Assembly (NCBI RefSeq): GCF_937958535.1
Contig: NZ_CALGNQ010000156.1
Span: forward strand, 1-15,139
Reading direction: 5' to 3'
From: an uncultured Georgenia sp.
GTDB taxonomy: Bacteria; Actinomycetota; Actinomycetes; Actinomycetales; Actinomycetaceae
DNA length: 15,139 bases
Below are positions 6,129 to 11,943 of this stretch, piece after piece. Both the position numbers and the translations under genes were made by a program. Position 1 is the first letter of the stretch. Every line of letters begins with the position of its first letter. The notes beneath the pieces were generated by a model. It worked only from the letters and a program-made list of their open reading frames with translations, searched no databases and was not told the DNA's origin.

Positions 6129-7595
6129 ATGACCATCACCACGCCCGCTCAGCCGAGCGCCCCGCAGGTCGCTGTCAACGACATCGGCTCGGCCGAGGAG
6201 CTCCTCGCCGCTATCGACGAGACCATCAAGTACTTCAACGATGGGGACATCGTCGAGGGCACCGTCGTCAAGGTCGACCGGGACGAGGTTCTCCTCGACA
6301 TCGGCTACAAGACCGAGGGCGTCATCCTTTCCCGCGAGCTGTCGATCAAGCACGACGTCGACCCCGACGAGGTCGTCGCCGTCGGTGACAAGATCGAGGC
6401 CCTCGTCCTCCAGAAGGAGGACAAGGAGGGCCGGCTGCTGCTGTCCAAGAAGCGCGCCCAGTACGAGCGGGCCTGGGGCACGATCGAGAAGATCAAGGAG
6501 GAGGACGGCGTCGTCACCGGCACCGTCATCGAGGTCGTCAAGGGCGGCCTCATCCTCGACATCGGCCTGCGCGGCTTCCTGCCGGCCTCGCTCGTCGAGA
6601 TGCGCCGCGTCCGCGACCTCCAGCCCTACGTGGGCCGTGAGCTCGAGGCGAAGATCATCGAGCTCGACAAGAACCGCAACAACGTCGTGCTCTCCCGCCG
6701 CGCCTGGCTCGAGCAGACCCAGTCCGAGGTGCGCTCCACCTTCCTGCAGACCCTGCAGAAGGGTCAGGTCCGCCAGGGCGTCGTCTCCTCGATCGTCAAC
6801 TTCGGTGCGTTCGTCGACCTCGGCGGCGTGGACGGTCTCGTCCACGTCTCGGAGCTGTCCTGGAAGCACATCGACCACCCGAGCGAGATCGTCGAGGTCG
6901 GCCAGGAGGTCACCGTCGAGGTGCTCGACGTCGACATGGACCGCGAGCGCGTCTCGCTGTCGCTGAAGGCCACCCAGGAGGACCCGTGGCAGGCCTTCGC
7001 CCGCACCCACGCCATCGGGCAGGTCGTGCCGGGCAAGGTCACCAAGCTCGTCCCCTTCGGCGCCTTCGTGCGTGTCGAGGACGGCATCGAGGGCCTGGTC
7101 CACATCTCCGAACTGGCCGTGCGCCACGTCGAGGTGCCCGAGCAGGTCGCGAAGGTCGGTGACGAGGTCTTCGTCAAGGTCATCGACATCGACCTCGACC
7201 GTCGCCGCATCTCGCTGTCCCTCAAGCAGGCCAACGAGGGCGTCGACCCCAACAGCGACGACTTCGACCCGTCGCTCTACGGCATGGCCGCGGAGTACGA
7301 CGAGCACGGCAACTACAAGTACCCGGAGGGCTTCGACCCCGAGACCAACGAGTGGCTCGAGGGCTACGAGGCGCAGCGGGAGGCCTGGGAGGCGCAGTAC
7401 GCCGAGGCCCACGCCCGCTGGGAGGCCCACAAGCGCCAGGTCGCGGCTGCGATCGAGGCCGACATCGAGGCCGCCGGCGGCGGCGCGCCGTCCGGTGGGG
7501 CCACCACCTACACCTCGGCCCCGGCCGAGGCGACCGGCACCCTCGCCTCGGACGAGGCGCTGGCCGCGCTCCGCGAGAAGCTGACCGGCAACTGA
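6129..7595 (+). CDS. rpsA: 30S ribosomal protein S1
   Basis: This 488-residue RNA-binding protein helps dock mRNA on the 30S subunit. It has four S1 (OB-fold) domains, at about 37-108 (GDIVEGTVVKVDRDEVLLDIGYKTEG), 125-190 (GTVIEVVKGGLILDIGLRGFLP), 211-280 (GVVSSIVNFGAFVDLGGVDGLVH) and 297-366 (GKVTKLVPFGAFVRVEDGIEGLVH). E. coli has six; four is the actinobacterial form. The 120-residue tail is acidic and aromatic, with loose EAQ/EAW/EAH repeats, and is probably largely disordered. The corresponding tail in Mycobacterium has been linked to tmRNA binding. The ATG is chosen because the N-terminus MTITTP is typical of actinobacterial S1. A terminator follows 18 bp after the stop, so rpsA looks like a single-gene unit. 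Confidence 0.98.
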   Translation: MTITTPAQPSAPQVAVNDIGSAEELLAAIDETIKYFNDGDIVEGTVVKVDRDEVLLDIGYKTEGVILSRELSIKHDVDPDEVVAVGDKIEALVLQKEDKEGRLLLSKKRAQYERAWGTIEKIKEEDGVVTGTVIEVVKGGLILDIGLRGFLPASLVEMRRVRDLQPYVGRELEAKIIELDKNRNNVVLSRRAWLEQTQSEVRSTFLQTLQKGQVRQGVVSSIVNFGAFVDLGGVDGLVHVSELSWKHIDHPSEIVEVGQEVTVEVLDVDMDRERVSLSLKATQEDPWQAFARTHAIGQVVPGKVTKLVPFGAFVRVEDGIEGLVHISELAVRHVEVPEQVAKVGDEVFVKVIDIDLDRRRISLSLKQANEGVDPNSDDFDPSLYGMAAEYDEHGNYKYPEGFDPETNEWLEGYEAQREAWEAQYAEAHARWEAHKRQVAAAIEADIEAAGGGAPSGGATTYTSAPAEATGTLASDEALAALREKLTGN

Positions 7596-7612
7596 CCGGC
7601 ACACGCTGAACA

Positions 7613-7647
7613 GGAGGCCCACCACCCGCCACGGGTGGTGGGCCTCC
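7613..7647 (+). terminator. Strong hairpin terminator after rpsA
   Basis: GGAGGCCCACCACCCG (7613-7628) and its perfect complement (7632-7647) form a 16-bp stem with a 3-nt loop, or 15 bp with a 5-nt loop. The following bases, GTCGTTGCTG, are only mildly T-rich, as is usual for actinobacterial terminators. It separates rpsA from the downstream flavoreductase unit. Confidence 0.88.
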
Positions 7648-7693
7648 GTCGTTGCTGTGACGGGCCTCATCCCGCCGCCGTGGCCCTGCGGGT

Positions 7694-7699
7694 TATGGT
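7694..7699 (+). promoter_or_regulatory. Leaderless -10 box of the SIP gene
   Basis: TATGGT lies 6 nt before the ATG at 7706, with no useful Shine-Dalgarno in between. The position fits a leaderless mRNA that also carries pcp. No iron-box (Fur/DtxR-type) palindrome could be recognised here. Confidence 0.5.
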
Positions 7700-7705
7700 C
7701 GCAGG

Positions 7706-8536
7706 ATGAGCACCGCCTCCTCCCCGAGCATCCGCCAGGAGCGGGTCCGTCACCTCTTCACATCGCGTGAGATGACCGTGACCGCATGGCGCGACATCAC
7801 CCCCCGTATCCGTCGCCTCACCCTCGCCGGCCCGATGGAGGGGTTCACCAGCCTCGGTCCCGGTGACCACGTCAAGGTCTTCTTCCCCGACCCGGACACC
7901 GGGGTGCTCAACGCGCCCCGGGTCGTCGACGGCCGGCTCGAGCGCCCCGAGGGACAGGTCATCGCCCGTGACTACACGCCGCTGGTGAACGAGGCCGGGC
8001 AGCTCGAGCTCGACGTCGTGATCCACGGCGACTCCGGCCCCGCCTCCGCCTGGGCCGCGGGTGTCACCGAGGGCGCGCGTATCGTCGTCGCCGGACCGCG
8101 GGGCTCCAAGCTCCCGCCGGAGGGCGCCGACTGGTACGTCCTCGCGGGTGACGAGACCGCGCTGCCCGCCATCTCGCGCTGGCTGCGGGTCCTGCCGGCC
8201 GACGCCGACGTCACCGTGCTCGCCGAGGTGCAGGACGCCGCCGACGAGGCCTACCTGGCCGAGCTCGGCAGCCCGCACCGGGTCACCTACCTGCACCGCG
8301 GCACCGCCGAGCCGGGGACCACCACGCTCATCGCCGACGCGGTGCGTGCCCTGCCCCGTCGTGACGGCGCCGGGTTCTGGTGGCTCGCGGGCGAGGCCCA
8401 GTCCCTCGTCCCGGCACGCCGCTACCTGCGCCGTGAGCTCGGCCTGGACGCGGCCGCCGTCGACTGCAGCGGCTACTGGAAGCGAGGCATCGCCGAGCAC
8501 GACCACCACGCCCCGGTGGACCCGACCGACCCGTGA
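7706..8536 (+). CDS. Siderophore-interacting protein (FAD-dependent ferric reductase)
   Basis: This 276-residue protein belongs to the SIP/ViuB/YqjH flavoreductase family, which releases iron from ferric siderophores by NAD(P)H-dependent reduction in the cytoplasm. The N-terminal FAD-binding barrel (about 20-125) carries the RxYT motif as RDYT (88-91) and the family signature HGDSGPASAWA (112-122). The C-terminal SIP domain has VLAGDETALPAISRWL (about 144-159), WWLAGEAQSL and the terminal SGYWKRG (255-261). The C-terminal extension HDHHAP is His-rich. The ATG at 7706 follows a TANNNT box by 6 nt. The TGA stop overlaps the pcp start (GTGA), which implies translational coupling. No siderophore transporter or synthesis gene is nearby. 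Confidence 0.92.
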   Translation: MSTASSPSIRQERVRHLFTSREMTVTAWRDITPRIRRLTLAGPMEGFTSLGPGDHVKVFFPDPDTGVLNAPRVVDGRLERPEGQVIARDYTPLVNEAGQLELDVVIHGDSGPASAWAAGVTEGARIVVAGPRGSKLPPEGADWYVLAGDETALPAISRWLRVLPADADVTVLAEVQDAADEAYLAELGSPHRVTYLHRGTAEPGTTTLIADAVRALPRRDGAGFWWLAGEAQSLVPARRYLRRELGLDAAAVDCSGYWKRGIAEHDHHAPVDPTDP

Positions 8537-9147
8537 CCACCGTCCTCGTCACCGGGTTCGGTCCCTTCGGCGAGCACCCGGAGAACCCCGCGGGCCGGGC
8601 GGTCACGGCACTGGCCGGCCGGTGGACCCCGCCCGGCGGCGTCGAGCTCGTCACCGCCGTGCTCCCCGTCTCCTTCGCCCGGGCCACCGCCGAGGTGGCC
8701 GAGCTCGTGGCGCGCCACCGTCCCGGCGTCGTGCTCGGCGTCGGGCTGGCCGCAGGGCGGCAACGTCTCGGGCTCGAGCGCGTCGCGGTCAACCTCGTCG
8801 ACGCCCGCATCCCCGACGTCGACGGTGCCCAGCCGGTCGACGTCCCGGTGCTCCCCGGACGGCCCACCGCGCTCCTGGCAACCCTCCCGGTGAAGGCCGC
8901 GCGCGCTGCGCTCGAGGCCGCCGGACTGCCGGCGGAGCTCTCCCTCTCCGCCGGCAGCTACGTGTGCAACGCCGTCATGTACACCGCCCTGGCCCACGCC
9001 GACGACACAGTCCCCACCGGGTTCGTCCACGTCCCGCCGGCCGACGTGCTCCCCGTCGCGGATGTCACCCGGGCGCTGGGCGTCGTCCTGGACACGGTGC
9101 TCGCCACCCCGGCCGACGTCGCCGTGCCGGGCGGCACGGAGCACTAG
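8533..9147 (+). CDS. pcp: Pyroglutamyl-peptidase I (family C15)
   Basis: This 204-residue cytoplasmic cysteine peptidase removes N-terminal pyroglutamate from peptides. It starts with the family opening VLVTGFGPFGEHPENPAG. The catalytic triad is readable as Glu82 (LGLERVAVN), Cys145 (SAGSYVCNAVMY) and His166 (GFVHVPP), with spacing as in known C15 enzymes. Length is normal for the family. The start GTG overlaps the SIP stop by 4 nt and there is no independent promoter, so it is translated from the SIP mRNA. No functional link between iron reduction and pyroglutamate removal is known to me, so the pairing may be only positional. Confidence 0.94.
   Translation: MTTVLVTGFGPFGEHPENPAGRAVTALAGRWTPPGGVELVTAVLPVSFARATAEVAELVARHRPGVVLGVGLAAGRQRLGLERVAVNLVDARIPDVDGAQPVDVPVLPGRPTALLATLPVKAARAALEAAGLPAELSLSAGSYVCNAVMYTALAHADDTVPTGFVHVPPADVLPVADVTRALGVVLDTVLATPADVAVPGGTEH
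9122..9139. repeat. 18-bp palindrome at the pcp 3' end, just before the coaE -10
   Basis: CCGTGCCG - GG - CGGCACGG is a perfect 8-bp inverted repeat with a 2-bp centre. It lies within the last pcp codons and ends 5 bp before the coaE -10 box. It could be an operator for coaE, or a short hairpin attenuating pcp read-through. Such palindromes also arise by chance in DNA this GC-rich. Confidence 0.35.
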
Positions 9148-9150
9148 GCT
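9145..9150 (+). promoter_or_regulatory. Leaderless -10 box of coaE
   Basis: TAGGCT, whose TAG is also the pcp stop codon (9145-9147), stands 7 nt before the coaE GTG. No Shine-Dalgarno is present, so coaE is predicted to have a leaderless start in addition to any read-through from pcp. Confidence 0.5.
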
Positions 9151-9157
9151 CACCGGC

Positions 9158-9766
9158 GTGCTGCGTATCGGGCTCACCGGCGGGATCGGTGCCGGGAAGT
9201 CGACCGTCGCGCGCGAGCTCGAGCGGCTCGGCGCGGTGGTCATCGACGCCGACGCCCTCGCGCGCGAGGTCGTCGCCCCGGGGACCGCCGGGCTGCGGGC
9301 CGTGGCCGCGGAGTTCGGTGACGGCGTGCTCACCCCGGACGGCACGCTCGACCGGGCCGCGCTCAGCCGAGTGGTGTTCGCCGACCCCCACGCCCGGGCA
9401 CGCCTGGAGGCGATCACCCACCCGCTCATCGCCGTCGAGACCGCCCGCCGCCTCACCGACCTGCCGGAGGACGCCGTCGTCGTCCACGACGTCCCGCTCA
9501 TCGTGGAGAAGGGCCTGGCCGGCGACTACGACCTCGTCGTCGTCGTGGGGGCGGACGAGGAGGTCCGGCTCGACCGGCTGGTGCGCGACCGCGGGATGAG
9601 CCGCCAGGACGCGCTCGCCCGCATCCGGGCGCAGGCTACCGACGAGGAGCGCCGGGCGGTCGCCGACGTGTGGCTGGACAACTCCGGGACACCGGAGGAG
9701 CTGCTCGCCCAGGTGCGGGAGCTGTGGCGGGAGCGGCTCGCCCCGGCCGCCGGGCGGACCTCCTAG
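9158..9766 (+). CDS. coaE: Dephospho-CoA kinase
   Basis: This 202-residue P-loop kinase catalyses the last step of coenzyme A synthesis, phosphorylating the 3'-hydroxyl of dephospho-CoA with ATP. The P-loop is GLTGGIGAGKST (5-16), followed by the substrate-binding segment VVIDADALAREVV, then HPLI, VVHDVPLIVEKGL and the lid-region Arg residues in RLVRDRGMSRQDALARI. It ends after the kinase domain. Mycobacterial CoaE carries an added GrpB-like C-terminal domain that is absent here. The GTG at 9158 is chosen because the P-loop must be near the N-terminus and a TANNNT box lies 7 nt upstream. Its stop codon overlaps that of the convergent ftsH in the palindrome CTAG. Confidence 0.96.
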   Translation: MLRIGLTGGIGAGKSTVARELERLGAVVIDADALAREVVAPGTAGLRAVAAEFGDGVLTPDGTLDRAALSRVVFADPHARARLEAITHPLIAVETARRLTDLPEDAVVVHDVPLIVEKGLAGDYDLVVVVGADEEVRLDRLVRDRGMSRQDALARIRAQATDEERRAVADVWLDNSGTPEELLAQVRELWRERLAPAAGRTS

Positions 9767-11808
9767 CCGTCTGCGGCGGACGGCTGTCGAGCGCCGGCAT
9801 CCTGCCCGTCGCCGGTCTCCTCGTGCCCCGGCGACCCGGGCCGTGCCCCCACGAGCAGCGGGGGAGCGGGGGCCTGGGTGATCCCGGCGGCGGCGTAGGC
9901 CTGCTGCTCGTCGAGCGTCTCGTGCTCGAGCAGGGCGGCGACGATCCGGTCGAGCGCCTCCCTGTTCTCACGGAGCAGCCGCCGCGCCTCGTCGTAGCAC
10001 TCCAGGATGAGGGCGCGCACCTCCTCGTCCACTGTGGCGAGGAGCTGGTCGGAGGCACCGGTGTGCCGGGGGTCGCCCTCGGGCGGGTACACCTGGAGCG
10101 GTCCGACCGTGGGGGACATGCCCCAGCGGCCGACCATCTGCCGGGCGATCCCGGTGACGGTCTGCAGGTCGGACTCCGCGCCGGTGGTGATGACACCGAA
10201 GATCTCCTGCTCCGCGGCCATCCCTCCCAGTGCCCCGATGATCCGCCCCTTGAGGTAGGCGGCGTCGTAGCCGTACCGGTCGGTCTCCGGGGTGGAGAGG
10301 GTGACGCCCAGGGCACGGCCGCGCGGGATGATCGAGATCTTGCGCACGGGGTCGGCACCCGGCTGGAGCATGCCGAGCAGGGCGTGGCCGGCCTCGTGGT
10401 AGGCGGTGCGGATCCGCTCCTCCTCCGGCATGACGACGGCCCGCTCGCTGCCGAGCTGCACCTTCTCCAGGGAGATGGCGAAGTCACGGGCGGTGATGGC
10501 GTCGGCGTTCCGCTCGGCGGCGAGGATCGCGGCCTCGTTGGCGAGGTTCGCCAGGTCGGCACCGGTCATCCCGGGGGTCGCCTTGGCGATCTGCTCCAGG
10601 TCGACGTCGGGGGCGAGCGGCTTGCCGCGGGTGTGGACGCCGAGGATCTGCACGCGGCCGACCTGGTCGGGCGGCGTCACGGTGATCTTCCGGTCGAAGC
10701 GGCCGGCCCGGGTGAGCGCCGGGTCGAGCACGTCCGCCCGGTTCGTCGCCGCGATGACGACGACGCCCTCGGTCCCGGTGAAGCCGTCCATCTCGGTGAG
10801 GATCTGGTTGAGCGTCTGCTCCTGCTCGGAGTTGGTCCCCACCGAGCGGGTGCCGGAGCGGGCGCGACCGATCGTGTCGATCTCGTCGATGAAGATGATC
10901 GACGGTGCCACCTTCCGGGCCTCCTCGAAGAGCTGGCGCACCCGCTGGGCGCCCACACCCACGATCATCTCGATGAACTCGGCGGCGCTGGCGGAGAAGA
11001 ACGGCACGCCGGCCTCACCGGCGGTGGCACGGGCGATGAGGGTCTTGCCGGTGCCGGGTGGGCCCTCGAGGAGGAGACCCTTGGGCAGCTTGGCGCCCAG
11101 CCGGGTGTAGCGCTCGGGCTCCCGGAGGAAGGAGACCACCTGGGTGAGCTCGGCCTTCACCTCGTCGATACCGGCGACGTCGTCGAAGTTGACCCGCACC
11201 GACTCCGGGGCGACGGGCTTGACCTTCTTCCCGCCCCCGAGCAGCCCGCCGCCGAGCCCCTCGCCGCGCATCATCTTCGCCTGCCGGCGGAAGATCCAGA
11301 CCCAGAACAGGATGATGACGGCGAGCGGGAGGAGCGAGATGAGGAGGTTGGCGAAGGTGCCGCGCTCCTCGACGATCGGGGTCGCCTGGACGACGGCGCC
11401 GTTCTTCTCCAGGTCGGCGAGGAGGTCGTCCTGGGCGAAGGTGGGCCGCTCCGTCTCGAACTCCTGGTAGGTGCCCGCGCCGTCGGGCACGGGTGCCGAC
11501 TCGCTCAGGACACCCTCGATCGAGTCGCCGCGGGTGTAGACGCGCTCGACGTTCCCCTGCTCCACCTGCTCACGGAACTCGGTGTAGGAGATCGTCGTCA
11601 GCCGGGCGGAGGAGACGTCCTGGAAGGTGGTGAGACCGAAGAGCAGGAACCAGCCCAGCACCACCCACAGGACGATGCGTCCCCACCGGGGACCGTCCGG
11701 CTGCTCCGTCCGGTCGGGCAGCCCCTCGGTCCGCCACGGTGGCGGCGGTGGCTGCTCCTCGGACCTGCGGCGGGACTGCCCCTTGGGGGGTCGGCTCGAC
11801 TCGCTCAT
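9763..11808 (-). CDS. ftsH: FtsH-type AAA+ zinc metalloprotease (variant paralogue)
   Basis: This 681-residue, membrane-anchored, ATP-dependent protease belongs to the FtsH/Yme1 family. A Pro/Arg-rich cytoplasmic N-terminus is followed by TM1 (about 44-62), an extracytoplasmic domain (63-153) and TM2 (about 154-173). The AAA+ module has Walker A GPPGTGKT (249-256), Walker B IIFIDE (304-309) and second-region-of-homology RAGRFDRK. The M41 protease has the zinc site HEAGH (His471, Glu472, His475) and Asp547 as likely third ligand. The pore loop reads EMIVGVGA with Ile282, where E. coli FtsH has MFVG. The stretch SVGTNSEQEQTLNQILTEMDG also differs from the usual housekeeping form. Another FtsH elsewhere in the genome is therefore likely. 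The ATG at 11808 has GGGAG 7 nt upstream; GTG at 11811 is an alternative start. Confidence 0.93.
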   Translation of the reverse strand: MSESSRPPKGQSRRRSEEQPPPPPWRTEGLPDRTEQPDGPRWGRIVLWVVLGWFLLFGLTTFQDVSSARLTTISYTEFREQVEQGNVERVYTRGDSIEGVLSESAPVPDGAGTYQEFETERPTFAQDDLLADLEKNGAVVQATPIVEERGTFANLLISLLPLAVIILFWVWIFRRQAKMMRGEGLGGGLLGGGKKVKPVAPESVRVNFDDVAGIDEVKAELTQVVSFLREPERYTRLGAKLPKGLLLEGPPGTGKTLIARATAGEAGVPFFSASAAEFIEMIVGVGAQRVRQLFEEARKVAPSIIFIDEIDTIGRARSGTRSVGTNSEQEQTLNQILTEMDGFTGTEGVVVIAATNRADVLDPALTRAGRFDRKITVTPPDQVGRVQILGVHTRGKPLAPDVDLEQIAKATPGMTGADLANLANEAAILAAERNADAITARDFAISLEKVQLGSERAVVMPEEERIRTAYHEAGHALLGMLQPGADPVRKISIIPRGRALGVTLSTPETDRYGYDAAYLKGRIIGALGGMAAEQEIFGVITTGAESDLQTVTGIARQMVGRWGMSPTVGPLQVYPPEGDPRHTGASDQLLATVDEEVRALILECYDEARRLLRENREALDRIVAALLEHETLDEQQAYAAAGITQAPAPPLLVGARPGSPGHEETGDGQDAGARQPSAADG

Positions 11809-11838
11809 CACTCGGCTCCCGGTTCGACTTCATCTGTC

Positions 11839-11844
11839 AACCTA
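11839..11844 (-). promoter_or_regulatory. Candidate -10 box of ftsH
   Basis: Read on the minus strand this is TAGGTT. Transcription would begin near 11832, giving a leader of about 24 nt that contains the GGGAG Shine-Dalgarno (11820-11816). No -35 is obvious. It is divergent from the uvrB promoter, with about 90 bp between the two -10 boxes. Confidence 0.45.
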
Positions 11845-11914
11845 CGCCGAACCGGTGGTGGCCCGCCCGGGCGTCGTGTCCGCCCGTCGCGAAGTCAGGG
11901 GCCCGCCCCGCACG

Positions 11915-11937
11915 ATGTCACCGGTGCGACGTACCGT
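11915..11937 (+). promoter_or_regulatory. uvrB promoter with a PafBC-like upstream element
   Basis: The -10 box TACCGT (11932-11937) is 6 nt before the uvrB ATG, which fits a leaderless mRNA. Upstream, ATGTCACCGG (11915-11924) resembles the TTGTCRGTGG element of LexA-independent DNA-damage promoters in actinobacteria, with a 7-bp instead of the usual 8-bp gap to TANNNT. No complete SOS box (TCGAAC-N4-GTTCGA) is present, although a GTTCGA half-site occurs at 11822-11827 on the ftsH side. Confidence 0.4.
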
Positions 11938-11943
11938 TGTGCC

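Noticed and set aside
8061..9599. 512-codon frame across SIP, pcp and coaE
   Set aside because: Arg/Pro/Ser-rich shadow crossing three well-identified genes in another frame.
11822..11827. Half SOS box (GTTCGA) in the ftsH/uvrB intergenic region
   Set aside because: The partner half TCGAAC at the right spacing is missing, so it is not a LexA site by the known actinobacterial consensus.
9670..11943. Long in-frame extension upstream of uvrB, suggesting a fusion protein
   Set aside because: This part is antisense to ftsH and reads as its shadow; uvrB starts at the conserved MRPVTDL with a -10 box 6 nt upstream.
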